Assembly: GCA_002471275.1 (NCBI GenBank)
Contig: DKPQ01000016.1
Span: 1-56,014 of the forward strand
Source of the DNA: Flammeovirgaceae bacterium UBA7330
GTDB taxonomy: Bacteria > Bacteroidota > Bacteroidia > Cytophagales > Cyclobacteriaceae
DNA: 56,014 nt
Reading direction: 5' to 3'
Shown here: piece after piece, positions 28,482 to 35,583 of the stretch
How the letters are laid out: the number at the start of each line of letters is the position of its first letter
How positions within the stretch are numbered: the stretch's first letter is position 1
Program-made: the position numbers and the translations under genes
Notes under the pieces: generated by a model
The model's input: the letters and a program-made list of their open reading frames with translations, nothing else
What the model was told of the DNA's origin: nothing
The model's database searches: none

Positions 28482-28579
28482 AATATCAAGAACTTAGCCT
28501 AAGCGTTTCTACTAATTACATTAATTGTATCACAGGTAATCAGCCCTGAAAGGATATCAGTACATGGAATTTCTGATTT

Positions 28580-28830
28580 CTATTCCAACCACCTTGCCAC
28601 CAAAGCATTCATTTCAGAATCACTAAGCCCCTCATATTTGGATTCTATCGTATCAGCAAGAGGGTCATCGATATTACTTAGAAAGTCCAATCCAGTCAGC
28701 TCCTCAATGCGATCAATACTCGTTAAAAACGAGCTATAATCTTCTCGGATTTTGGCACCTTATTGGGCATAAGGAATGATAAAGTTTCAATCCTCCCATT
28801 ATTATCCGTTTTACACTTCTAGAAAAGTGA
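28580..28830 (-). pseudogene. Decayed C-terminal fragment of a DNA/RNA non-specific endonuclease (NUC1 type)
   Basis: Read on the minus strand, a short stretch gives GRIETLSFLMPNK, then after a frame change DYSSFLTSIDRIEELTGLDF and on to a stop at 28580-28582. The 'F(I/L)(I/M)PN' strand and the 'SIDxIExLTGxDFF' helix are hallmarks of the C-terminal end of secreted His-Me finger (DNA/RNA non-specific) endonucleases. The catalytic N-terminal part is absent, at least one frameshift lies near 28750, and an in-frame stop lies upstream. This is a relic, oriented against druE. Confidence 0.6.
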
Positions 28831-29117
28831 CAATGTGACAAATATCGGAAACATAAAATCGCAGAGAAGATTTCAAAACATCAGTTAGTTGTCGTTTAGC
28901 AGTTTCCGGATGGACAAATAAAAATTCAATACCAGGGGCTTCCCCTCGTTCCTCGGGTCGGGCTTTTCGCTTTTACATGGTAACCGCTTCAATCCCTAAG
29001 CCATGGAGAAAAAGCTTTTCCCTAAATCACTTTTTCATGTTATTTATTGCTTTCCCTGGACAATTTGTTCTCCGTTTTCCTTGCTGTCGCATAAATGTAC
29101 AAACAGGTCTTCAGAAC
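28831..29117. other. Non-coding stretch downstream of the defence genes
   Basis: I see no convincing gene. It contains a GC-rich patch (about 28938-28970) with a GGGG-CTT-CCCC dyad and a following CCTCGTTCC/CTCGGG stretch. From memory this kind of patch recurs near the ends of Bacteroidota mobile elements. The open frame on the plus strand at 28977-29201 has no family-like features. Confidence 0.4.
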
Positions 29118-29225
29118 ATGTCAAGTAAAAATCCGGAAATCTCCACCCTCCGGGTAGTTATTTCCGACCGGGAGCAAGCACCCTATTTTTCCTTGACATA
29201 ACCTGGACCAGTTTGTGATGTTATG
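29118..29225. repeat. Nested inverted repeats, possible oriT, structured RNA or MITE remnant
   Basis: ATGTCAAGTAAAAAT (29118-29132) and ATTTTTCCTTGACAT (29185-29199) are inverted 15-mers with one mismatch. Nested inside is a perfect pair, CGGAAAT (29134-29140) and ATTTCCG (29160-29166). Immediately after comes CATAAC (29197-29202) with GTTATG (29220-29225), enclosing the dyad CTGG-A-CCAG (29203-29211). Such dense symmetry in 108 bp of non-coding DNA near an element end suggests a protein-binding or folded-RNA function. Its identity is unresolved. Confidence 0.55.
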
Positions 29226-29420
29226 TTGAAAGGCGACAGAAAGAGGAAACTCCGAAAAAATGTGCCGATTGCCTCCGGCGGGAAAGGCTCAAGAATCGGA
29301 AAAAAGAGGGATTATCTGATTTCTATGGGGATTATCCCAATATTGGCAATTCAACTCACGGCTCGTCACCAGTGTATATAGATACCCACTATTTTAACCC
29401 CCTTAAATAACCACTCGTCA

Positions 29421-29528
29421 GTGGATTTTTCAAAAATATGGAATGGTATAATATTAATCCTCATGGTCTTTATAACCCTCGGAGCTTACTTAAATTTTAA
29501 GTTCCGTAATTGGAGAAAGAGTAAATAA
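29421..29528 (+). CDS. Possible small single-span membrane protein (35 aa)
   Basis: A GTG start gives a 35-residue peptide: a short polar N-terminus (VDFSKIWNG), one hydrophobic span (IILILMVFITLGAYL) and a basic tail (FKFRNWRKSK). This is a sensible inside-positive topology. It is followed about 55 bp on by a weak hairpin, TCCCT/AGGGA (29584-29605), and a T-run. No AUG or clear ribosome site supports it, so it is listed as possible only. Confidence 0.3.
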   Translation: MDFSKIWNGIILILMVFITLGAYLNFKFRNWRKSK

Positions 29529-29669
29529 CGTTATATTTAACCAATCGACTTTTCCAAGTTGGTTCTTAATTTAGTTAACAAAGTCCCTTGCTTCATAGTG
29601 AGGGATTTTTTATTTCTAAATAACGTGATTATTTTATATTTTAGTTAACAAATTTAAACCCAAAAAATC

Positions 29670-29825
29670 ATGGCAAAAGTATCCCCGTTTCACAGCACAC
29701 ATCCTTCAGCAACTGTGTATCATGACAATAACAGATGCACCGAAGGAAACAATATTGAGAAAAAATATCTTAAGTCCGGAACCGGTGGTCGTCCAAAATG
29801 TGACCATTGTAAAAGACTTACTTAA
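29670..29825 (+). CDS. Small conserved cysteine-containing protein (51 aa)
   Basis: An ATG at 29670 opens a 51-residue polar protein. It has VYHDNNRCTEGNNIE (about 16-30) and a C-terminal GTGGRPKCDHCKRL (about 37-50) with a CxxC. The two clusters resemble short family proteins I remember from Bacteroidota genomes, with histidine and cysteines that could bind metal. A strong hairpin terminator begins 50 bp after the stop, so this is a complete monocistronic unit. A TTAGTTAAC sequence recurs upstream (about 29571 and 29641), possibly part of the promoter. No function is known to me. Confidence 0.7.
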   Translation: MAKVSPFHSTHPSATVYHDNNRCTEGNNIEKKYLKSGTGGRPKCDHCKRLT

Positions 29826-29875
29826 GATTTCCATATTGTATTCGTTTTACTGTATTTAATAAATACTAATTCATT

Positions 29876-29903
29876 AAAGGGGACATCCCACATGTCCCCT
29901 TTT
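29876..29903 (+). terminator. Rho-independent terminator after the 51-aa gene
   Basis: Stem AAAGGGGACAT (29876-29886) pairs perfectly with ATGTCCCCTTT (29892-29902) across the loop CCCAC, followed by T. The A/T base of the stem allows use on both strands. The other direction would serve nothing obvious. Confidence 0.85.
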
Positions 29904-30048
29904 GGAGATGGTTTAAAACTACCTATATATAGTTGCCGTAAAAATATTTACCCGGCAATCTTAGTTAACCTGGGTTCAAGATGGTATTAAACTAGTATTA
30001 GTGCAATAATTCCGACAATAAGACCAAATAACAGCCTGATATTCAAAG

Positions 30049-30091
30049 TAGCGGGGACAGGACTCGACCTGTGACCTTCGGGTTATGAGCC
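30049..30091 (-). pseudogene. Decayed 3' half of an initiator tRNA-Met (CAT)
   Basis: On the minus strand the anticodon loop CTCATAA is followed by the 3' stem CCCGA, typical of the initiator GGG/CCC anticodon stem. The variable loop AGGTC, T-stem ACAGG/CCTGT and acceptor 3' strand CCCCGCT-A come next. The 5' half does not fold into a D-arm, and the T-loop is only six bases (TCGAGT), lacking one T. It is therefore a non-functional remnant, probably a displaced attachment-site fragment from an earlier integration. It lies 60 bp beyond the integrase stop. Confidence 0.6.
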
Positions 30092-30151
30092 AAATTAACT
30101 TAGCTGAAACCAATAACTCTTACCCACTAAAAAGGTTTGTAAGTGTGAATA

Positions 30152-31483
30152 TCAGATAGGAGATACTAGCTTACTGGTAATCCTCTCATTGATTTCATCA
30201 AGGATCTTTTCCTGGATCATCTGGCTGTAATGTTTCTCCGTGATCTCAACACTTGAATGTCCCAGACCTGATGATATCTTCCTAATATCTATACCCATTT
30301 CAAGACCAATATTTGTCCAGGTGTCTCGTGCAGTATAGGTGGTTATGTTTTTATCAATTTCCAGCTCTTTTGCAATCTTCTTCATATTGGTGTTGAACCA
30401 TTTCGCACGATCTCTCTTCACTCTGAAAACCCGGGGCTCAGGGGTGTCTTCAGGAATCAATGGAAACAGGTACTGATTTTTCTTTTTTCCATCTAGGTAG
30501 TAGTTTATGATTTCCAGGTTTTCATCATTCTGTTTGATAGAAAAGTAATCACCTTGCCGCTCAGTCTTTTTCCTGTTGTAACTGAACCTTTCACCATCAA
30601 ATTGTGCAACCTTTGCCAAAGCCACATCATAGAAATTCATACCCATATTATTGAACATAAATAAGAAATAATTACGTACATGGAATCGTGAACTTCCTTC
30701 CTCAAAAGAGGCTTCCCGGATCTTGTTAACTTCATCAGGTGTTAGCACAATTGGCACATTCGGTGTGCTTGTTTTTTTGATCCCCTCTAGTGGTTTATGC
30801 CCCTTTAATTCATCATATGTTTTCTCGGCATCCGACAAAATTGATTGAAGATTCCGCAAGTGGATCCCAACGCTATTCTTTGCTTTCATGCGTTGTCCAA
30901 GATAAGCCTTGAAGTCCTTCGCGAACTCAACATTGAAGGCTTTGATAGGCATATCGTAACAAGCGTATTCATCCTTCAAACTAAATCCATCCTTATCCTT
31001 ATCAAAAAGAGATTTGATTACGACCTGATCATTCTTTTTGGCACATTTCATTTGATACTTCACAAGTATCTTCAAGGCATCTTCATAAGTATAGACGGTT
31101 GAATATCTACCTTCAGAATGAAATCGATATAAGACTTTGGCACCATGTTGTAAGACATTCAATTCGGATTGTTTTTTGAAAAACCTCCTTTCGATTTCAT
31201 TCTTAAGCTTAGTGATCGGCCAAAGTTTTATCTGAGCTTTATTCTCGTCAATCCAAAGATCAATCTCAGAGAAGATTTTTTGAACTCGTTTGCTCTGGCG
31301 AACTGAGTTTTGTATTCCCCTAATTTCTTTGGAGTCAGAGTTAAATTGATCTTCTTTGACATGGATATTTAATCCAATATCTCGTGTTTTGCTTTTGTGA
31401 CCGATTCGCAGAACTAAAGGATATTTCCCATCTTTGTCTTGAGAGCTTGATCTGGTGTCAAGTGTTATCTTAATTTTAGCCAT
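30152..31483 (-). CDS. int: Tyrosine recombinase/integrase of the Bacteroidota mobile-element type
   Basis: A 443-residue integrase that would excise and insert the element at tRNA-His. Domains are an Arm-type N-terminus (KIKITLDTRSSSQDKDGKYP), a core-binding SAM-like domain (about 95-200) and the catalytic domain. The box II segment TARDTW, GLGHSSVEITEKHYSQ with the second histidine, and the nucleophile Tyr are present. The position usually holding catalytic Arg I reads FMFNNMGMNFYD, where relatives often have YTRGMSF. I start at the ATG at 31483 (MAKIKITLD); a longer frame to 31582 would overlap the regulatory repeats and att region. It reads away from the adjacent attachment site. Confidence 0.9.
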   Translation of the reverse strand: MAKIKITLDTRSSSQDKDGKYPLVLRIGHKSKTRDIGLNIHVKEDQFNSDSKEIRGIQNSVRQSKRVQKIFSEIDLWIDENKAQIKLWPITKLKNEIERRFFKKQSELNVLQHGAKVLYRFHSEGRYSTVYTYEDALKILVKYQMKCAKKNDQVVIKSLFDKDKDGFSLKDEYACYDMPIKAFNVEFAKDFKAYLGQRMKAKNSVGIHLRNLQSILSDAEKTYDELKGHKPLEGIKKTSTPNVPIVLTPDEVNKIREASFEEGSSRFHVRNYFLFMFNNMGMNFYDVALAKVAQFDGERFSYNRKKTERQGDYFSIKQNDENLEIINYYLDGKKKNQYLFPLIPEDTPEPRVFRVKRDRAKWFNTNMKKIAKELEIDKNITTYTARDTWTNIGLEMGIDIRKISSGLGHSSVEITEKHYSQMIQEKILDEINERITSKLVSPI

Positions 31484-31490
31484 GAGAATT

Positions 31491-31512
31491 TGCGTGCTTT
31501 TTGCGTGCTTTT
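31491..31512. promoter_or_regulatory. Tandem 11-bp repeat directly upstream of int
   Basis: TGCGTGCTTTT occurs twice back to back (31491-31501 and 31502-31512), starting 8 bp before the int start codon. Direct repeats at this position between int and the attachment core could be arm-type integrase sites that also let Int repress its own gene. Function is inferred. Confidence 0.45.
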
Positions 31513-31598
31513 TCTGGTTTCTATTGTATTTACTTATATAAATATAAACAAAAAAGGCCGTTTTTTGGATAATTAGGGGCATTTTAATTCATGTGGAA

Positions 31599-31654
31599 AC
31601 AATCACATCTGATTGTGGTTCAGGAGGTCGTCGGTTCGAGACCGATCTTCCACC
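31599..31654 (+). other. Attachment site: displaced 3' half of tRNA-His(GTG) with integrase core dyad
   Basis: From 31608 the sequence is a clean tRNA 3' half. It has anticodon stem TCTGA/TCAGG, loop TTGTGGT (anticodon GTG), variable AGGTC, T-arm GTCGG-TTCGAGA-CCGAT, acceptor CTTCCAC and discriminator C, the last typical of tRNA-His. No D-arm precedes it. A perfect dyad ACAATCA-CATC-TGATTGT (31599-31616) spans the junction, as expected for paired core-type integrase sites around a crossover in the anticodon arm. A terminator follows at 31668, left over from the original tRNA unit. Confidence 0.8.
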
Positions 31655-31667
31655 CTTATTTGAAAAC

Positions 31668-31698
31668 AAGCCCCTTCATCATTGATGGGGCTTTTTTA
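31668..31698 (+). terminator. Rho-independent terminator of the original tRNA-His unit
   Basis: AAGCCCC (31668-31674) pairs with GGGGCTT (31687-31693), followed by TTTTATTT. It sits 14 bp after the tRNA-His remnant and just before the mscS start, so it belonged to the tRNA transcript. The next gene must have its own promoter, or be read through. Confidence 0.85.
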
Positions 31699-31708
31699 TT
31701 TCTATTCT

Positions 31709-32749
31709 ATGGACAACTGGAAAGACATACTGCAAATCATACCAGAAGTCATCATCGCCATGATAGTTGGGATTCTGGCCGGACTGATATTGATCTGGTT
31801 GATCCATTGGAGCGTCAACCTGGCGATCAAAAAAGGTCGTGCTCAAAACCTACTCTACTTTAAGAAGAGATGTAAAAAAGCAGTTTCCTTTCTCCTTCCG
31901 GTCACTTTTGTTTTCATAGCCCTACACATTTCCGGTAGTCCGACGTGGTTATTGATACTATTCAGGACGCTGCTCATTCTTGCGGTCTCCTTTCTTTTGA
32001 TCAGACTGACTTTTGTGGTAGAAGATATCATGCTCGACAAATATGATATCACCAAAAAAGAAGACAACCGGCATGAAAGGAAGATCCTGACCCAGCTCAA
32101 CTTTGTCAAAAATGCAGTGATCCTGGCCATCATCATCATCACAATCAGTGCTTTACTACTAAGCTTTGACGGAGGCCAAAAATTTGGGGCCGGCCTGTTG
32201 ACCTCAGCCGGTGTGGCCAGTGTGATCATCGGTTTTGCCGCACAAAAAACCATCGCCAACTTCCTGGCAGGTATCCAGATTGCCTTTACTCAACCCATGA
32301 AAATAGATGACGCCGTTCTCGTAGAGAAGGAGTGGGGCTGGATAGAAGAGATCAATTTGACCTATGTGGTGGTCAGGTTGTGGGATTGGAGACGACTGAT
32401 ACTCCCCATAACTTATTTTGTGAATGAGCCCTTTCAAAACTGGACCCGGAACAAAGCCGAGATCATCGGATCGGTTTTTTTTCACCTCGATTACAGCGCA
32501 CCAGTAGACAAAATACGGGAGCAGCTCACCAAAATACTTGAAAATGAGCCTTTATGGGATAAAAAAGTAAATGTGCTCCATGTGGTAGATGCCACAGAAA
32601 AAACCATACAATTAAGGGCACTCATGTCTGCTAAGACATCCCCTCAAGCATGGGATTTGCGTTGTAGTGTGAGAGAAAAACTCATCACGTATGTCCAGGA
32701 GAATCATCCTGAGTGCCTGCCGCTGCATAGGATACAAGCCCAGCTTTAG
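31709..32749 (+). CDS. MscS-family mechanosensitive ion channel
   Basis: A 346-residue small-conductance mechanosensitive channel protein of the inner membrane, protecting against osmotic downshock. Hydrophobic segments occur at about residues 9-33, 50-70, 77-100 and 120-142. The pore-lining MscS helix follows (LLTSAGVASVIIGFAAQKTI, about 149-168). A beta domain with MKIDDAV and WGWIEEINLTYVVVRLWDWRRLILP comes next. I start at the ATG at 31709 (MDNWKDIL), since the 31682 start lies within the terminator hairpin. This is the first chromosomal gene beyond the integrated element. Confidence 0.92.
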   Translation: MDNWKDILQIIPEVIIAMIVGILAGLILIWLIHWSVNLAIKKGRAQNLLYFKKRCKKAVSFLLPVTFVFIALHISGSPTWLLILFRTLLILAVSFLLIRLTFVVEDIMLDKYDITKKEDNRHERKILTQLNFVKNAVILAIIIITISALLLSFDGGQKFGAGLLTSAGVASVIIGFAAQKTIANFLAGIQIAFTQPMKIDDAVLVEKEWGWIEEINLTYVVVRLWDWRRLILPITYFVNEPFQNWTRNKAEIIGSVFFHLDYSAPVDKIREQLTKILENEPLWDKKVNVLHVVDATEKTIQLRALMSAKTSPQAWDLRCSVREKLITYVQENHPECLPLHRIQAQL

Positions 32750-32852
32750 TAAATATTCTTAATAGAAAAAAACAATTCATCTGAGAATTACGTATTTTTG
32801 ATGAAAATACTTAAAGCTGAGACCGTCAAATCACATATTACCCATCCTGGCT

Positions 32853-33149
32853 TTGTGTTTATTGCCTTTTCTTGGCTTCGCCAATGATCCTACCATAGAA
32901 AACAAAGACGAGGCAGAAAAAAAGCAAGCAGATTCCAAGGAGGTTAAAGCAGCAGCTGCCGAAACCAAAAAAGAGGAGCCTGCAAAAACTCAGGAGGGCT
33001 TAAGTAAAGATGCCGTGATTACCAACAGCACGAAAATTGAGGAGAATAAATCCACAGATGACAACTCACTGAGTAAGTTCAACTACCTGTTTTACTTTAT
33101 CTACAAGCACAAATACCAGGAGATCAACAAGCTTGAAGAAAAGCTTTAA
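32853..33149 (+). CDS. Small exported protein of unknown function, start uncertain
   Basis: An Ala/Lys/Glu-rich protein of about 98 residues after a TTG at 32853. The in-frame codons before it encode a further hydrophobic run (HILPILALCLLPFLGFAND), clearly a signal peptide, but no ATG opens that frame. The ATG at 32801 is in another frame and would join it with a one-base shift near AAAGCTG (32813-32819). Either a non-standard start, a sequencing error or a real frameshift is involved. The C-terminus (FNYLFYFIYKHKYQEINKLEEKL) is amphipathic. Confidence 0.5.
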   Translation: MCLLPFLGFANDPTIENKDEAEKKQADSKEVKAAAAETKKEEPAKTQEGLSKDAVITNSTKIEENKSTDDNSLSKFNYLFYFIYKHKYQEINKLEEKL

Positions 33150-33193
33150 TCCTTCCCTGTAAAATAAAAAATTGTGAATTTCCGTAACCTGTA

Positions 33194-33892
33194 CTAGGTC
33201 AGATGGATCAGTTTAAAGCCCTCCCCGTGAACGGTGAGCAACTTCAACGACTCTTCTTCCTTGAGGTATTTCCTGATCTTGGCAATATATACATCCATAC
33301 TTCTGGCATTGAAATAGGAATCATCTTTCCAGATCTTTTTCAGTGCAATACTCCGGTCAACCGTCTGGTTGAGATTGTCAAAGAAGAGCTTCAAAAGCTC
33401 ATTTTCCTTTGTCGTCAGCTTGATCTTTCCTGATGGCCTCACAAGGGTGTTGTCGGCATACTGATAGGTAAGGTTCCCAATTTTTAATTCATCGGGTAAT
33501 TTGCTTGGACCATCAGTAGACTGTTTGGTTCTTTTAAGTACTGCATTTACCCGCATCAGGAGTACCTCCATGCTAAATGGCTTGGTCACATAGTCATCCG
33601 CACCAATCTTAAAGCCATGCAAAATATCCTCTTTCATGGATTTGGCGGTGAGGAATATGATGGGGATGTTGGGTTCAATGGCCTTGATCTCCTTAGCCAG
33701 GGTAAACCCATCTTTCTTAGGCATCATCAGATCCAGAATACACAGGTCAAACTTACCAGGTCGAAATGTCTTAGAGCCCTCCTCTCCATCCGGACACAAG
33801 GTGGAATCGAATCCCTTTAGATTTAGGTATTCGTTGAGTATTTGGCCGAGGTTTGGATCGTCCTCAGCTATTAAAATTCTAATTTTTTCCAT
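33194..33892 (-). CDS. OmpR/PhoB-family response regulator
   Basis: A 232-residue response regulator. The receiver has the acidic pair AEDD, the phosphorylation Asp in DLCILDLMMPKKDG (about 48-61), and PIIFLTAKS and YVTKPF for Thr and Lys. The OmpR-type winged helix (about 130-232) includes RSIALKKIWKD and the recognition region ARSMDVYIAKIRKYL. It overlaps the upstream histidine kinase by 14 bp and is its cognate partner. It is paralogous to the regulator at 36433-37125. TTAAC direct repeats at 35490-35525 are the likely binding array. Confidence 0.95.
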   Translation of the reverse strand: MEKIRILIAEDDPNLGQILNEYLNLKGFDSTLCPDGEEGSKTFRPGKFDLCILDLMMPKKDGFTLAKEIKAIEPNIPIIFLTAKSMKEDILHGFKIGADDYVTKPFSMEVLLMRVNAVLKRTKQSTDGPSKLPDELKIGNLTYQYADNTLVRPSGKIKLTTKENELLKLFFDNLNQTVDRSIALKKIWKDDSYFNARSMDVYIAKIRKYLKEEESLKLLTVHGEGFKLIHLT

Positions 33893-35450
33893 GATATAGA
33901 GGTAAGCTTACTACAAATTTACTTCCTTTTCCGAGCTCACTCTCTACTGAAATCGAACCCTGGTGTGCATCGATGATACTTTTGACGTATGCGAGACCCA
34001 GGCCAAAGCCTTTCACATTGTGAATGTTGCCGGTAGATACCCGATAAAACTTCTGGAAGATGTTTCGAATAGACTCTTTGGTCATCCCAATACCATGGTC
34101 CTGGATCGAAACCCAAACGGAGTCTCCCTGCAGATGTGCCCTGATACTGATAAAAAGGTCCTCAGGGCTGTACTTAATGGCATTGTCCACCAGGTTGAGA
34201 AAGACATTGGTGAGATGGCCTTTATCTCCCCATACAGGCAATTCATCTCCTGCTATATTGAGCTTAAGCTGACCATTTCTGTTTTCTACCTGGAGCATAC
34301 TTTTTTCTTCCACTTCTGCCAGGAGTATACTCAGGTCTACCTTCTCAAACTTGAGGTTCAGGTCATTTCGATCCAAAGCAGCCATCTGCAAAACCTTCTC
34401 CACCTGATCGCCCAGCCGGTGATTTTCATCCCCGATGGCTTTCAGGTACCTGGCCCTCAGGCCGGGGGTCTCACTGATGTCTTTGTCGCTAAGCGCTTCC
34501 GTAGCCAATGAAATGGTGGCTATCGGTGTTTTCAGCTCATGGGTCATGTTATTGATGAAATCGTTTTTCATCTCGGAGAGCTTCTTCTGCCTGACGATCG
34601 TCCGTACGGCATAGCCAAAACAAAACAGGATAAGCGTGATCAAAACACCGGAGCTAATCATCGTTGCCCAGATTTTCTTGAGCAGATACTGTTCCTTGTC
34701 AGGAAAATCGATTACCAGCTCTGCTGTCTCACCTATCAGGTCATTGGGAAAAAGATTGGCTCTGAGTTCACTGGTTTGTAACGCCAGCTTCTCCGAAGGA
34801 TTCTTCAGGTAAACAAAACGTTTTTCCTGGGGCATCACCACGGCATGATTGTATGCCAGATCAATTCCTTTATTCTGCAGCTCTTTCGACAGCATAGAAT
34901 CCAGCTGATTGGGGTTGAATCGCGAGAGGGGAGACCTGCCAGCGACCATCACATTCTCAATGACTGAAAAAGCCATTTCCGTCTTATTGGATAGCATTTG
35001 AAGCTGCCTGTTTAGCTCTTCGAGTTCCCGCTCATTTCTGCGACGGATTTCATTCATCTGTTCATTCGAGATGCCTGACGACTCAAACGATGCAGAGATT
35101 CCACCTCCCGAAGCTTTAAACTCCGCGATGATTTGAACTCCGGACGGACCAATGATCGTGTCTTTTTTTACGACAATGTCCTCGGTGACCTGAAGCTGGC
35201 CCTGAGAAGACCATTGTCGATACATATTGGATTGAGGTTGCAACAGCTTGTTTTGCATACGCATGGCGTCAAGGGCCTCCTGACGCTCCAGCTTTTGCGT
35301 AACAAGATTCAATGCTTCGGTCACGTCCTGCTTGAACCTGACCTCATTGGCCGAAATGACGGAGTCTATCCAATACCACTGAAAAGCTATCAAGCCAAGC
35401 ATGGCGACACTCATCATCCCGATAACCCACCTGATTTGCGCTTTCTTCAT
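33879..35450 (-). CDS. Sensor histidine kinase
   Basis: A 523-residue membrane kinase. TM1 is at about residues 8-28, followed by a periplasmic sensor domain of roughly 235 residues with a coiled-coil section (NEIRRRNERELEELNRQLQM), and TM2 at about 266-288. HisKA contains NNMTHELKTPIATI with the phospho-His. The HATPase has the N box NLVDNAIKYS, G1 DHGIGMT and G2 GFGLGLAYV. All motifs are intact. It is cotranscribed with its regulator and divergent from a secreted T9SS-sorted protein. The promoter gap carries four phased TTAAC repeats, suggesting autoregulation and shared control. Confidence 0.95.
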   Translation of the reverse strand: MKKAQIRWVIGMMSVAMLGLIAFQWYWIDSVISANEVRFKQDVTEALNLVTQKLERQEALDAMRMQNKLLQPQSNMYRQWSSQGQLQVTEDIVVKKDTIIGPSGVQIIAEFKASGGGISASFESSGISNEQMNEIRRRNERELEELNRQLQMLSNKTEMAFSVIENVMVAGRSPLSRFNPNQLDSMLSKELQNKGIDLAYNHAVVMPQEKRFVYLKNPSEKLALQTSELRANLFPNDLIGETAELVIDFPDKEQYLLKKIWATMISSGVLITLILFCFGYAVRTIVRQKKLSEMKNDFINNMTHELKTPIATISLATEALSDKDISETPGLRARYLKAIGDENHRLGDQVEKVLQMAALDRNDLNLKFEKVDLSILLAEVEEKSMLQVENRNGQLKLNIAGDELPVWGDKGHLTNVFLNLVDNAIKYSPEDLFISIRAHLQGDSVWVSIQDHGIGMTKESIRNIFQKFYRVSTGNIHNVKGFGLGLAYVKSIIDAHQGSISVESELGKGSKFVVSLPLYHGKN

Positions 35451-35489
35451 ATTACAAATTTAGAGCTAAATGTGGCCTGAAATGCTCAT

Positions 35490-35525
35490 TTAACCATTTT
35501 TAACACACCTTAACTGGCCTTTAAC
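35490..35525. promoter_or_regulatory. Four phased TTAAC direct repeats, candidate response-regulator array
   Basis: TTAAC begins at 35490, 35500, 35510 and 35521, a spacing of 10, 10 and 11 bp, one helix turn each. This is the format bound by OmpR/PhoB-type regulators. It lies between the divergent kinase gene (start 35450) and the T9SS-sorted gene (start 35584), and a two-copy version precedes the second kinase at 38397-38412. Confidence 0.6.
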
Positions 35526-35583
35526 AACAACGTATTGGCAACCTTCTTACTTTCGAATTGTCTTTAACCAAAACACAGCGATC

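Larger units (their letters stand above)
1..31654. mobile_element. Integrative mobilisable element carrying a defence island (right-hand part)
   Basis: The segment is bounded on the right by a displaced 3' half of tRNA-His (31608-31654), next to a tyrosine recombinase gene (30152-31483). At the far left it carries a MobC-relaxase cassette. Cargo between them is almost entirely defence-type: AbiE toxin-antitoxin, an NdpA-membrane-NdpA operon, type I restriction-modification, RmuC and a Druantia-like pair. No type IV secretion genes are visible, so from this window it looks mobilisable rather than self-transmissible; such genes could lie further left. The left end is not in the window. Orientation of the tRNA remnant (3' end pointing right, away from the element) predicts an intact tRNA-His at the left junction. 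Cargo genes differ visibly in base composition: hsdM/hsdR are GC-richer, the NdpA operon and Druantia pair AT-richer. This suggests piecemeal assembly. Confidence 0.75.

Noticed and set aside
28977..29201. A 74-codon open frame on the plus strand after druE
   Set aside because: Composition and order of residues look random, it runs into the nested inverted repeats, and no ribosome site or family feature supports it.
29220..29410. A frame with CADCLRRERLKNRKKEG and a long polar tail ending about 29409
   Set aside because: It looks somewhat protein-like with a CxxC, but it has no start codon after the upstream stop, and a competing ATG frame (29223) covers the same bases. Left unannotated.
29582..29612. 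Hairpin after the 35-residue frame as a strong terminator
   Set aside because: The stem is only five pairs with a 12-base loop; the T-run fits, but the hairpin is too weak to list separately.
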